Assembly: GCA_030428705.1 (NCBI GenBank)
Contig: JAUIDI010000001.1
Span: 248,001 to 312,000 of the forward strand
Source: Bacteroidia bacterium
Lineage (GTDB): Bacteria > Bacteroidota > Bacteroidia > Flavobacteriales > Flavobacteriaceae
Direction: 5' to 3'
DNA: 64,000 bases
Positions within the stretch are counted from its first letter, which is position 1. Every line of letters starts with the position of its first letter. The translations under genes and the position numbers were made by a program. Below the pieces are notes generated by a model, which saw only the letters and a program-made list of their open reading frames with translations, was not told the DNA's origin and searched no databases. This document shows positions 50,025 through 59,094 of the stretch, piece after piece.

Positions 50025-50780
50025 ATGAACGTAATAATCATAGAAGACGAAAAACCCGCGGCAAGACGATTGGCGAGGCTATTGGCAGAATTGAATGTCG
50101 ATGTCTCCGTAATATTACACTCCGTGCGCGAGTCGATAGAGTGGTTTCAGAACAATACGCATCCAGATCTTATTTTTTTGGACATCCAACTATCCGACGG
50201 GCTTTCTTTTGAAATCTTTGAAAATGTCGAGGTAAAAAGTGCCATTATATTCACGACCGCCTACGACGAATATGCGCTTCAGGCATTCAAACTGAACAGT
50301 ATCGACTACTTATTGAAACCTATTGATGACGAAGAACTCGAAGCGGCGGTGAAAAAATATGCTGATCTCAAACCAGTCGGACAAAAATTGACCTTGGATT
50401 TTGATGATATCAAAAAACTATTGGTCAATCCGTTGGAACGGGAATACAAAAAAAGATTTACCGCAAGGGTAGGGCAGCACCTTAAGATTATCAATGCGGA
50501 AGAAGTTGAATGTTTTTACAGTGAGAACAAAGGTACCTATGCCGCTACGACCGATGGTAGAAATTATCTTTTGGAAACCACATTGGAAAATCTTGAATCT
50601 GAACTTGAACCCAAAATTTTCTTTCGGGTGAGCCGTAAATTTTATGTGAATATCAACCACGTAAAAGATATCGTTTCATATACAAATTCCAGGCTTCAAA
50701 TCAAATTAAATCGGTTTTCAGAGCAGGAAATTATCGTAAGTAGGGAACGCGTCAAAGACTTTAAGTTATGGTTGGAATGA
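50025..50780 (+). CDS. LytTR-family response regulator
   Basis: A 251-residue two-domain regulator. The receiver (1-120) has acidic pocket residues near IIEDEKPA, phospho-acceptor D53 (IFLDIQLSDG), Thr in FTTAYDEYA and K98 (LLKPID). The LytTR DNA-binding domain follows a linker at about 135-250 (KRFTARVGQHLKIINAEEVE, RVSRKFYVNINHVKDIV, VSRERVKDFKLWL). It should be phosphorylated by the upstream LytS-type kinase and bind target promoters. Targets are unknown; the 2TM genes of the same cluster are natural candidates. Confidence 0.95.
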   Translation: MNVIIIEDEKPAARRLARLLAELNVDVSVILHSVRESIEWFQNNTHPDLIFLDIQLSDGLSFEIFENVEVKSAIIFTTAYDEYALQAFKLNSIDYLLKPIDDEELEAAVKKYADLKPVGQKLTLDFDDIKKLLVNPLEREYKKRFTARVGQHLKIINAEEVECFYSENKGTYAATTDGRNYLLETTLENLESELEPKIFFRVSRKFYVNINHVKDIVSYTNSRLQIKLNRFSEQEIIVSRERVKDFKLWLE

Positions 50781-50856
50781 TAGGATGCAATAAATTGACT
50801 TACAGTAATTAAAACATATCAATAGATTTTTCTTATAGCGATAGTATGTGCCAAAA

Positions 50857-52053
50857 TCATTTGCTTTTATCGATTCGATTATCGTCAAAGGACGAAGGTA
50901 GCAATTTGGGAATCAATTTGATAAAAATAGGCAGTAGAACGGCCCCGCCAGGGAGTATAAAAATTGCCAATGAAGGTATGCTCTTGAAGATATCCAAAAG
51001 TTGGTTTTGAACTTTTTTCTTTTCCTCGGGCGTCAGATCTTTCACGGTAGATTTTGAAATAAGCGCGACCAACTCCTTGCTCTCGGCAAGTTCTTTTTGC
51101 AATCTTTTGCTATTACGGATAATCAGTTTGTTGACAATTTTAGACATGCTATCATAAAACTGGACGGCCAAATTTGTGTCCTTCAAAAAAGGTATTGTAT
51201 CCGAGTTTTTATTGAAAAACGAGGTAACCTCCTCTAATGACCTTGCAATTTGATCGTCATCAAAACCGAGATCTTTTCCGATTCCGAAAATAAATTCCGA
51301 TTCTTTGTATTCCAATGAATGATCTTCCCAAACGGTAAGGCAGGCCACATCTAAAAAATAGCTGTTTTCCCAAACCGTTGTGTGGTCATTTATCAATTTT
51401 TCACGGTACGACCCATCGAAACTTTCGGCTTCACTATCAATAAAAGTCAATGAAGCGGCGAACAATTGCGCCAATTTCTCATCATTTTTGTTCTTTTCTT
51501 TTGAACTTAATGCATGGTACGTAATATTTATGGCAAGATATTCCAAGGTATAGGCACGGTTTCGAATGCCTTGGGGTTCGTTCAAGAAACGTTTGAAAAG
51601 GAGGATATCGATGAACAGTAAAGAATTGGTAATGATGCTATTGAACGTCTTGCTGATGACGTTGTCCTCGAGATAGACCCGCGAATCGATCAGTTTTTCA
51701 AGTTGCGGCGATTTTTTCTTTCCCGTGAACAATTTTCCCAAAAAGGAAACATGATTGACCTCAAGTTCTTTATAAAACAGCAATATTCGGTCAAGAAAAG
51801 TGGCAAAATCAACAATTTTAGTTTCTATCTTGAAGGTAAAATAAAGTGCGGTCAATAAGTTGATTTTGGCCTTCTCGTCTTCCGATAGTTTATGTTCGGG
51901 GGTTATGAAACCTGGGATTTTTGTATTGATACCGTAAACGAATCCCGTTTCCCTCATGCCATTGTAAAGGTCCCGAAAATCAGGATAGGTTTCCTGTTGC
52001 TCATTTATGATCGAACCGAACTTATCGATCCAACCGGCTCCTGAGGGGTTCAT
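50857..52053 (-). CDS. LETM1-related protein
   Basis: The 398-residue product begins NPSGAGWIDKFGSIINEQQE and is mainly helical, and its C-terminus carries the LETM1-like segment LPGGAVLLPIFIKLIPKLLPSSF, which forms the single membrane helix seen in the 'LETM1-related biofilm-associated' proteins of Flavobacteriia (name from memory, function not proven). No signal peptide. A coiled segment at about 310-350 precedes the helix. It is monocistronic and converges with the 2TM cluster. Confidence 0.82.
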   Translation of the reverse strand: MNPSGAGWIDKFGSIINEQQETYPDFRDLYNGMRETGFVYGINTKIPGFITPEHKLSEDEKAKINLLTALYFTFKIETKIVDFATFLDRILLFYKELEVNHVSFLGKLFTGKKKSPQLEKLIDSRVYLEDNVISKTFNSIITNSLLFIDILLFKRFLNEPQGIRNRAYTLEYLAINITYHALSSKEKNKNDEKLAQLFAASLTFIDSEAESFDGSYREKLINDHTTVWENSYFLDVACLTVWEDHSLEYKESEFIFGIGKDLGFDDDQIARSLEEVTSFFNKNSDTIPFLKDTNLAVQFYDSMSKIVNKLIIRNSKRLQKELAESKELVALISKSTVKDLTPEEKKKVQNQLLDIFKSIPSLAIFILPGGAVLLPIFIKLIPKLLPSSFDDNRIDKSK

Positions 52054-52225
52054 GGGTAGGTTGTTTAGAACTGCAAATTTAAAGTAAAATATGAGACCAT
52101 TTGCTTCTCGATTGGACGTTCAAGTTCCTTTGCTTTTCCTTAACATATTTTTAACGATCAAGACCAAACCCTTTCGAAATAGACCTCGTAGGTAGAGTTG
52201 ATTGTAATCTAAAAACTATTTAAAA

Positions 52226-52906
52226 ATGAAAAAGACAAAACTATTGCTAGGGCTTGCCTCACTGATTATTGTGGGCATTATTATGATCGCTGCGGATCAT
52301 ATCGATGCACCATCGTCTATGGGAACCACCGCCGACATAGCGGACTTTTATGCTTTTGAGCCAATGGAGGGTTCGAACAATACGGTTTTCGTTGTCGACC
52401 TTCAATCGAATGTTCTGCCCGATTTGGCGTACGGTACTTTCGACGAGGATGTACTAACCGAGATTAACATCGATACGGATAATGATTTGGTTGAAGATTT
52501 GGTGATCCAGGCTATACCCAGAGATGGTATGATGTATTTTTTTGGCCCGGCTGCACCATCTGAAACCGGACTCAATGGAACTATACTTGTTGACTCTCCC
52601 CTCGGAGCCGTCGAAATCTCGGGGACAAGTGCTATAACAGAAACAACCTCCGATGGTGTGTCCCTATTCGCTGGGCCTCGGCAAGATCCTTTTTTCTTCG
52701 ACTTTTTTCAATTCAATGCTGTAATCGGGGGTATGGCACCGGGTGGTTTCAAAACATCCGACGAAGCAGAAGACACTTTTGACGGATCTAACACGATGTC
52801 GATAGTGGTCGAGATTCCGAATACTATGTTGGGCGAAACTACCGGAATGAATGCCCTAGGCCTGACCGTATACAAAACCTGGGTAACAACGAACAAAAAA
52901 CAATAG
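52226..52906 (+). CDS. DUF4331 family exported protein
   Basis: A 226-residue protein with an N-terminal hydrophobic signal (LGLASLIIVGIIMIAADHID). The DUF4331 start is visible: DHIDAPSSMGTTADIADFYAFEPMEG, with later FAGPRQDPFFFDFFQF and IVVEIPNTMLG. It is shorter than many family members and ends at a lysine-rich tail. The family often accompanies an ECF system or a lipoprotein partner; here a second protein of the same type follows 24 bp downstream. Role unknown. Confidence 0.85.
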   Translation: MKKTKLLLGLASLIIVGIIMIAADHIDAPSSMGTTADIADFYAFEPMEGSNNTVFVVDLQSNVLPDLAYGTFDEDVLTEINIDTDNDLVEDLVIQAIPRDGMMYFFGPAAPSETGLNGTILVDSPLGAVEISGTSAITETTSDGVSLFAGPRQDPFFFDFFQFNAVIGGMAPGGFKTSDEAEDTFDGSNTMSIVVEIPNTMLGETTGMNALGLTVYKTWVTTNKKQ

Positions 52907-52930
52907 AAAAAACCTTAAAACAGAGATACA

Positions 52931-53725
52931 ATGAAACTATATAATATAAAATACATGTTCTTGTCATTTTTTGCATTGGTCGTCTTATCCGCTTGCGACG
53001 AAGATGATGGCTATACAAAAGGACTTCAGGCGAGCTGTGGTGATGGAATAATGAACGGAACCGAAACCGGTGTCGATTGCGGTGGGTCATCCTGTGTTCC
53101 CTGTGACGGTGACGGAATGGAGTCCATGGAACCCGAAACTCCAGATTTTAGCGGTACCTATGCCCAAGTCGATTTTATGGGAAGACCAGGTATCAATACG
53201 GTTTTGAGCTTTGATATGGATGGTGAACCTAGCGTAAAAGATGCACATAATACCTCCATTCCTTCCGAAATGGGCGCTATTTTTCAAGCGGGTTTTGAAG
53301 CAAGACTGGAAGCCTATCATGACGTGTACGCTAACTTATTGGGGCTTGACCCGATGGATGTAAATTATGAAAACAACATTTTAGGATTGGATGCCGCAAC
53401 CTTAACCGGTTATTTGGCCGCCGATGTTCTGGAGGTAGCACCGAACCTTCCGACTACATATTTTAATCCGGGCACCGACTTAGACATGGATGGAAGAATC
53501 TTAGTACCGGACGGTGATGAAATCGCCTTGACGGGAAGAAGTCTGCAAGACGATGTAATCGACGTTTCGTTGATCCTACTTTTTGGAGGAATGGAAGGAA
53601 ATCGGTTTAGTGGTCAAGATACAGATATGGACGGTATGGCGGATTTGCCTCGCCTGACCTCGGATGGTGTGGGCCTTACTGCCGACATTCAGACAAGTTT
53701 CCCTTATCTGGGTGCTCCTGAATAA
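52931..53725 (+). CDS. Lipoprotein companion of the DUF4331 protein
   Basis: The 264-residue lipoprotein (Cys22, VLSACDEDD) has a cysteine-rich CGDGIMNGTETGVDCGG-SCVPC-type motif (about 36-57) that is a recurrent surface module of Bacteroidota. The rest resembles the C-terminal half of longer DUF4331 proteins (TYFNPGTDLDMDGRILVPDG, PRLTSDGVG), suggesting the two genes together represent a split or partner pair. Multiple DMDG loops may bind calcium. A strong terminator follows. Confidence 0.75.
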   Translation: MKLYNIKYMFLSFFALVVLSACDEDDGYTKGLQASCGDGIMNGTETGVDCGGSSCVPCDGDGMESMEPETPDFSGTYAQVDFMGRPGINTVLSFDMDGEPSVKDAHNTSIPSEMGAIFQAGFEARLEAYHDVYANLLGLDPMDVNYENNILGLDAATLTGYLAADVLEVAPNLPTTYFNPGTDLDMDGRILVPDGDEIALTGRSLQDDVIDVSLILLFGGMEGNRFSGQDTDMDGMADLPRLTSDGVGLTADIQTSFPYLGAPE

Positions 53726-53743
53726 GACTATGAAAAAGGAGCA

Positions 53744-53777
53744 AAGGGGAGGATGGCAATAATCCTCCCCTTATTTA
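53744..53777 (+). terminator. Terminator after the DUF4331 pair
   Basis: AAGGGGAGGAT (53744-53754) pairs with ATCCTCCCCTT (53762-53772), followed by ATTTA. A strong GC stem directly after the stop. Confidence 0.88.
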
Positions 53778-53808
53778 AGCAATCATCCAAAACCGAAAAA
53801 AACATCAA

Positions 53809-55086
53809 ATGAAATATTTTATTACATATCTGGCCATATTGCTGTTCTTCAAGTGTACAAATAAAGATGGGGAGGCCGTTACCCATAAAAGCGATTACGA
53901 TATTTACTTGGCCGCCGAAGCACCTAAAACCACTTCAAAATATTTTGAGCTTTGGCATTCAAAAATCAAACCTGACAGTTTGCAATTATTAAGTTTTGCG
54001 ATTGTCGGAGGTGAGTATAGCAGGTATTTTCAATCTACAGGAGATATTACCTATTTAAAAAAATCAGAGAATGCCCTAAAAAAGGCAACTGACATAGCTG
54101 CCATTGGCAAGGCGGGGTATTTTCGTTCTTTGGCCAGAAATTATATTTCGCAACATAGATTCAAAGAAGCATTGCAACTGACGGACTCGGCGGATATCAT
54201 CGGTAGTGGGAAACATGAGACCCATGAACTATATTTTGATTTGCATATGGAGCTGGGCAACTATAAAACTGCCGAGACCTATCTCGACAGTATAAAGAAC
54301 ATGTCGGATTTCGGATATCTGATCAGACTTGCCAAATGGAACGATTACAAAGGAGATCTTGATAGCACAATTAAGTTTATGGAGATAGCAAAAGAGAAGG
54401 CCGAATCATCAAAAAATAAGCATCTGATGCTCTGGTCCTATACGAATCTGGCCGATTATTATGGACATGCAGGCAGAATAAAGGATTCGTATCAATATTA
54501 TCTGAAGTCGCTATCGTTAGATTCTCAAAATGCCTATGCCAAGAAAGGAATTGCTTGGATTGTATTTTCACACGAAAAAAAACCCAAAGAAGCACTTAGG
54601 ATATTGGATTCAGTCACTCAGAACTATCAAGCGCCCGATTACTTTCTGTTAAAATCTGAAATAGCGCGGTACATGGGTGACGATTCGGGAAGTCTTTCAA
54701 ATCTCGACAACTATTTTATTGCGCTTGAGAATCCGGCCTATGGATCCATGTATGATGCACATAATATTTCGGTCTATTTGGATCGCACGGAACATTTTGA
54801 TAAGGCTTTGGAACTTGCAAAAAAAGAAGTTAAAAGTAGACCTACTCCGACATCCTATGGTCTATTGGCCTATGCCTATTTAAAGAACGATCAAAAGGAA
54901 AAAGCACTTGAGTTGATTGAAAAATACGTTGATGGCAAGACATTTGAGCCAGGTACTCTTTATTACTTGGCGGAAATATTCAAAGCGAACGATAAATCCT
55001 TTCGTGTCAAAGAATTTAAAAAAGAACTATTGGGCGCGGTTTACGAATTAGGTCCTGAAATGCATAATAGCATTATTGATTTATAA
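53809..55086 (+). CDS. TPR-repeat lipoprotein
   Basis: A 425-residue lipoprotein (Cys16, LLFFKCTNKDG). The mature part is built from TPR-like helix pairs, for example GKAGYFRSLARNYISQHRFK, MLWSYTNLADYYGHAGRIKD, AYAKKGIAWIVFSHEKKPKE and PTSYGLLAYAYLKNDQKEKA, about ten units in all. No catalytic domain is present, so it is probably a periplasmic or outer-membrane scaffold. It has its own transcript, bounded by a terminator on each side. Confidence 0.85.
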   Translation: MKYFITYLAILLFFKCTNKDGEAVTHKSDYDIYLAAEAPKTTSKYFELWHSKIKPDSLQLLSFAIVGGEYSRYFQSTGDITYLKKSENALKKATDIAAIGKAGYFRSLARNYISQHRFKEALQLTDSADIIGSGKHETHELYFDLHMELGNYKTAETYLDSIKNMSDFGYLIRLAKWNDYKGDLDSTIKFMEIAKEKAESSKNKHLMLWSYTNLADYYGHAGRIKDSYQYYLKSLSLDSQNAYAKKGIAWIVFSHEKKPKEALRILDSVTQNYQAPDYFLLKSEIARYMGDDSGSLSNLDNYFIALENPAYGSMYDAHNISVYLDRTEHFDKALELAKKEVKSRPTPTSYGLLAYAYLKNDQKEKALELIEKYVDGKTFEPGTLYYLAEIFKANDKSFRVKEFKKELLGAVYELGPEMHNSIIDL

Positions 55087-55149
55087 CTTGATTGACGGAT
55101 TGAAAACCGACCAAACTACTTTTCATTTTCAGTTAGATTGATGTTTACC

Positions 55150-55185
55150 AAGGCACGGCGGTTGAAAGGCCGTGGTGCCTTTTTA
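55150..55185 (+). terminator. Terminator after the TPR lipoprotein
   Basis: AAGGCAC ... GTGCCTT with a partly paired GGCGG/CCGT middle and a TTTTT tail, 64 bp after the stop. Confidence 0.8.
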
Positions 55186-55343
55186 CGCCCGCCGGCCTAT
55201 CCGTTTTAGGATATTTTTAACTTTTGTGTAGGAAATTATGGTTCAAATCGTTAGATTTACTGTCCAAATTTTTAAAAAGACCTTCTGAACGCCCCAAGTG
55301 TTACAGAATAGCAACTAAACATTAACCTATAAACTTCAATGGT

Positions 55344-55451
55344 ATGGAATATCTTCTATTCTTCCTTTGGATTTCAATCATGTCAATTTTGGTGTATCGC
55401 GTGCTGGTAGCACGGAAGTCATTGCGAAAGGCAATGAAGCCTCGTAAATGA
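55344..55451 (+). CDS. Candidate 35-residue membrane protein
   Basis: ATG 55344 to TGA 55451 encodes a single hydrophobic segment (MEYLLFFLWISIMSILVYRV) followed by a strongly basic tail (ARKSLRKAMKPRK). This profile, with positive-inside charge, is typical of genuine small membrane proteins rather than random frames. It lies alone in a 470-bp gap between convergent genes, after a terminator; there is no Shine-Dalgarno, as is normal here. The rest of the gap holds no other gene I can see. Confidence 0.4.
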   Translation: MEYLLFFLWISIMSILVYRVLVARKSLRKAMKPRK

Positions 55452-55559
55452 CCGGTCATCTATCCAGTTTTTATTGTATTCAAACCTAAGGTCAAATAAC
55501 CGAATTTATAAATCAAATCGGGCCATACCCCGACCTTTAAGCCTGCGGTTATTGATGGA

Positions 55560-56345
55560 TTACAGCTCGATCCAATTCTCAAGATCGAGTGACCAATCGT
55601 AGTTTTGATAAACAAGGTCTATTCCTTTGGTAGTTGGTATGATATTTTGTTGCCTCAAAATTTTCCTTACTCCTTTTTTGCATCCAAAATCACCCCTGAA
55701 CCAATTGAACAAGGAGGTGACGACAACTTCATTTTTCTCGGCGTCATAGTCCGACGTTCGCTTTAGGTAACGCGTGGTACCCGTATCGAATTGTTCATTG
55801 AGTCTGTCAGCTTCATAAATGGCCACAGGAGGACAGTCTTTTGCGCCACAGTTCAACGCAAAGTGAACACGATAATCACGTTTGTCAACACGTAGCTTTC
55901 TCTCGAATTTATTAGGAAACCATTTTCTTACAAGCCCCAGGCCCAAGGGCCATTGTGATTTGCGAATGATGCCGTGCTCGATTTTTTCGAAAGAAACCGA
56001 CCTCCCTGCAATGGGAATTTGTTCTTTCTTGAAAAAACTTCTTTTATCGTTGTACAATTCGGGGTTTTCTGAAAGAACAACCTGTATATAGGCATTGTAG
56101 ATATTGACCCAGAAAGCTAATTTTTGGGTATCGGTTTTGAGACTGTTCTCTAAATCTTCCAATGAAATGTTGTAGAGTCTTGTCCTTATATCATTTGTAT
56201 TTTCTCCGTTTTTAATAATAGTAAGAAATTGTTCGGAAAGTTTGTTCAGGTTGAGCTTCGTATTGGAATCTTGCGCTTTTGAATTAAATGTGAACAGAAG
56301 CAAAACATAGATTGTAAGGCTAAATTTTAGTAACATGGTTCGCAT
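55560..56345 (-). CDS. DUF547 domain secreted protein
   Basis: A 261-residue protein with a signal peptide (YVLLLFTFNSKAQ). DUF547 motifs: KLAFWVNIYNAYIQVVLSE, FEKIEHGIIRKSQWPLGLGL, and VHFALNCGAKDCPPVAIYEA, where the Asn-Cys-Gly and downstream Cys-Pro form the conserved core. A distant link of the family to cysteine-dependent enzymes has been proposed, but no activity is established. Monocistronic. Confidence 0.9.
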   Translation of the reverse strand: MRTMLLKFSLTIYVLLLFTFNSKAQDSNTKLNLNKLSEQFLTIIKNGENTNDIRTRLYNISLEDLENSLKTDTQKLAFWVNIYNAYIQVVLSENPELYNDKRSFFKKEQIPIAGRSVSFEKIEHGIIRKSQWPLGLGLVRKWFPNKFERKLRVDKRDYRVHFALNCGAKDCPPVAIYEADRLNEQFDTGTTRYLKRTSDYDAEKNEVVVTSLFNWFRGDFGCKKGVRKILRQQNIIPTTKGIDLVYQNYDWSLDLENWIEL

Positions 56346-56503
56346 ACGGCTCTTTTTTGTTTCTCATTACCTACGAAAAAACATACATAAAGGTTTGGTC
56401 GTTAAAAAGACAAAACCTTTCCCATAAATTTACGTATATAGCATACACATTATCAATTGCACCGATATTCCGGTTAATATATTAGTAACAAGGTTGATCG
56501 ACT

Positions 56504-56511
56504 TACTTTTG
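56504..56511 (+). promoter_or_regulatory. TACTTTTG -7 box before the glycosyltransferase gene
   Basis: It fits TAnnTTTG exactly and lies 4 bp before the ATG at 56516, so transcription would start at or inside the start codon and the mRNA would be leaderless. Confidence 0.55.
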
Positions 56512-56515
56512 CGCT

Positions 56516-57223
56516 ATGACATCCATTATCATTCCGGCACATAATGAAAAAGAGAACCTAGAAAGGCTTTTTGATCGATTGGAAAGATTGAATATTGAAA
56601 ATGCCGAAGTAATCATCGCGCTATCGAATACCACGCATGATGGATCGTTACACCTTAAAACGCCAAAGTATGTCAAGTACCTTCAATGTGATGGATGTGG
56701 TAGGGCGTTGCAAATGAACCAGGCTGCCCTAATCGCCAAAGGGGGGACACTGGTTTTTTTGCATGCCGACATCATTCCCCCGAAGACCTTTTTATTGGAT
56801 ATAGAGAATGCCTTGAATGAAGGAAACGATGCCGGTTTTTTTTCTTATCGATTTGATAAAGAAGATTTTTTACTCAAGATAAACGCATCGTTCACTTCAA
56901 AAAACAGTTTCTTTACAGGTGGCGGCGATCAGTGTCTTTTTATCAGGAAATCTGTTTTTGAACATTTGGGCAGGTTTGATGAAAATCAAGTCGTCATGGA
57001 AGACTTCGAGTTTTTCGAGCGTATGAAAAAACATAGGGTCAGATATAAAATCGTAAAGAACGACTTGATCGTATCTGCCCGTAAATATCAGCATAATTCG
57101 TATATTCGGGTCAATCTATCAAATCTGTTACTCGTAACCTTGTTCAAATTTGGATACCCACCCCGTAAGCTGAAATTACTTTACAGCAAACTGATTCGTA
57201 CTCCCTATCAAAATCCATCTTGA
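56516..57223 (+). CDS. Family 2 glycosyltransferase (TIGR04283-like)
   Basis: A 235-residue GT-A enzyme: SIIIPAHNEKENLERLFDRL at the start, GCGRALQMNQAALIAKGGTL (nucleotide-sugar region), VFLHADIIPP with the metal-binding His-Ala-Asp, then FFTGGGDQCLFIRKSVFEHL and VVMEDFEFFERMKK. This set fits the TIGR04283 glycosyltransferase group, several of which sit in arsenosugar or radical-SAM gene sets; none of those partners is here. Its stop codon overlaps the start of the VOC gene, so both are translated from one mRNA. Confidence 0.87.
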   Translation: MTSIIIPAHNEKENLERLFDRLERLNIENAEVIIALSNTTHDGSLHLKTPKYVKYLQCDGCGRALQMNQAALIAKGGTLVFLHADIIPPKTFLLDIENALNEGNDAGFFSYRFDKEDFLLKINASFTSKNSFFTGGGDQCLFIRKSVFEHLGRFDENQVVMEDFEFFERMKKHRVRYKIVKNDLIVSARKYQHNSYIRVNLSNLLLVTLFKFGYPPRKLKLLYSKLIRTPYQNPS

Positions 57224-58284
57224 TTTTGAAGAAGGGAAAAATCATCAACGGTATACAACAAGTTGGTATTGGCGTAAAAGACGCCAAGCAAGTCTTCAAT
57301 TGGTATAGAAAAAATCTGGGTTTTGACATTCTTGTTTTTGAAGATGTTGCTATCGCCAGTCTAATGACCCGCTATACCGCTGGTGTTGCCCATGAACGTT
57401 ACGCCATACTTGCTTTGAACATGGTCGGCGGCGGTGGGCTTGAAATCTGGCAATATCGTAGTAGAATTTCAGAACCATCAAGAATACCGATTTTACTGGG
57501 CGATTTAGGTATTAATGCCCTAAAGATACGATCTCGTTCCATTGATAAAATGCATGCAAAACTTCAAGAACAAGAATTGAATCATTTATCGAAAAATGAG
57601 AAGGCGCATTTCTTTTTTTCCGATCCTTGGAACAACCTTGTCCAATTAGTCGAAGATGACTACAGTTTTGCGGTCACGAAATCTTGTTCCGGCGGTGTCT
57701 TGGGGACGATAATCGGTGTTTCAGATATGCAGAAAGCTTTACATTTTTATCAGGGGTTGTTGGGTTATGAAACCTTAGTTAGCGACCGAACGGGTGTGTT
57801 CACTGATTTTGAACAATTACCTGGTGGCGAAAATGAATTTCGAAGGGTACTTCTAAAACATCCGAAAAAGCAAATCGGAGGTTTTGGTGAGCTTTACGGA
57901 CCTTCTGAAATCGAGCTTTTGCAAGTGCTGGACCGTACCCCGAACAAGGTTTACAAAGACCGTTTATGGGGTGATCTAGGCTATATACACCTGTGTTTTG
58001 ACATAAATGGAATGGATGCCCTTCGTGAAGAAGCCAAGTCTTTGGGCTATGAATTTACGGTCGATAGTGCCGATAGTTTTGATATGGGCGAAGCGGCGGG
58101 ACGTTTTGGATACATTGAAGATCCCGATGGAACTTTGATAGAATTCGTTGAGACCCATAAAGTACCGATACTCAAAAAGTTGGGATTGTACATCAATTTA
58201 AAAAAAAGAAATCCTTCCAAACCGTTGCCAAGGTTTTTGGTTCGGGCCCTAAAGTTTCATCGGCAAACAAAAGATATGCAGTAG
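57220..58284 (+). CDS. VOC-family (glyoxalase-like) two-domain protein
   Basis: A 354-residue protein with two glyoxalase/bleomycin-resistance (VOC) modules: residues 10-150 (GIQQVGIGVKDAKQVFNWYR, FFFSDPWNNLVQLVEDD) and 165-320 (IIGVSDMQKALHFYQGLLGY, YIHLCFDINGMDALREEAKS, FGYIEDPDGTLIEFVE). His and Glu residues at the ends of the modules could bind a divalent metal. The start is TTG at 57220 (or 57226), overlapping the glycosyltransferase stop; no ATG is available before the first domain. The partner gene implies a role in modifying a glycoside or small metabolite. Confidence 0.88.
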   Translation: MILKKGKIINGIQQVGIGVKDAKQVFNWYRKNLGFDILVFEDVAIASLMTRYTAGVAHERYAILALNMVGGGGLEIWQYRSRISEPSRIPILLGDLGINALKIRSRSIDKMHAKLQEQELNHLSKNEKAHFFFSDPWNNLVQLVEDDYSFAVTKSCSGGVLGTIIGVSDMQKALHFYQGLLGYETLVSDRTGVFTDFEQLPGGENEFRRVLLKHPKKQIGGFGELYGPSEIELLQVLDRTPNKVYKDRLWGDLGYIHLCFDINGMDALREEAKSLGYEFTVDSADSFDMGEAAGRFGYIEDPDGTLIEFVETHKVPILKKLGLYINLKKRNPSKPLPRFLVRALKFHRQTKDMQ

Positions 58285-58296
58285 TATTAAAAAGTG

Positions 58297-59094
58297 CTAA
58301 GGTGCTGCTATTGCACCTAATGCATACAATTGTTCCAGAGTAGGTGATTCACTTCCGCCCTCGGGTTCTAACGTAATACCGAAAGCCTCCGATTCATTCG
58401 GATTGTTCATTGTAAAAACCTTATTCTGGTCCGACGCGAAATCTTCCAAAAGACCAATACTGGTAGGGGTAAGGGGATCAAGTTTCAAGGACCAGACTTG
58501 GTATACGAATCCGTTGGGAGGTTCAGGAAGCCCTTTTGCGTCTATAAATACTTTTTGTTCTTGTTTGTTCCAGTACGCCTTCGCGTAAGAGTCAGGCGAT
58601 ACTTCTTGACCTCCCAATGCTATTACCGTTATATTTTTGTCCCGAATCGTATTCAGCAATTCTTGGGTTTTTTCCAATGATGTGTTGGCATTGGTAATTT
58701 GCTCTTCCAAGGTTTGTTTCTCCGTTTCCGTTACTTGGATTTGTTTTTTCAGATCTTGATTTTGGGTGTACATCCAGACCAGCCCGACTGCTAAAAGAAG
58801 GCTGGCAGCCCAACCGATGTACCAAGACCAGTTGACATCTTTTTTACCTAACTCGACGACTTTGGTCTCTTTTTGAATATCTATGATATCACTAATAATC
58901 TCAAAATTATGTCGAAGTCCGGGAGAAACCGTCTTACCTAGAGCGAGAACGGCCGCCTCGATTTCCTCGATTTCTTTCATGATTTCAGGGTATTTTAAGG
59001 CGTAGCCATGTACCTCCAAGTTTTCATCCTCAGAGAGTTGTCCTGCTACGTAGAGCTCTAAAATTCCTGATGCTATGTATTCTTCAACATTCAT
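58297..59094 (-). CDS. Anti-sigma factor (RskA-type C-terminal domain)
   Basis: The 265-residue protein has an N-terminal zinc-less anti-sigma-like helical region (EEYIASGILELYVAGQLSED), one transmembrane helix (YIGWAASLLLAVGLVWMY, about 92-109), a coiled stalk (about 115-150), and an extracytoplasmic RskA domain (AYWNKQEQKVFIDAKGLPEP, GFVYQVWSLKL, FGITLEPEGGSESPT). It should hold the sigma factor encoded immediately upstream; its ATG overlaps the sigma stop by one base (TAATG). Release would follow proteolysis of the outer part. Confidence 0.93.
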   Translation of the reverse strand: MNVEEYIASGILELYVAGQLSEDENLEVHGYALKYPEIMKEIEEIEAAVLALGKTVSPGLRHNFEIISDIIDIQKETKVVELGKKDVNWSWYIGWAASLLLAVGLVWMYTQNQDLKKQIQVTETEKQTLEEQITNANTSLEKTQELLNTIRDKNITVIALGGQEVSPDSYAKAYWNKQEQKVFIDAKGLPEPPNGFVYQVWSLKLDPLTPTSIGLLEDFASDQNKVFTMNNPNESEAFGITLEPEGGSESPTLEQLYALGAIAAP

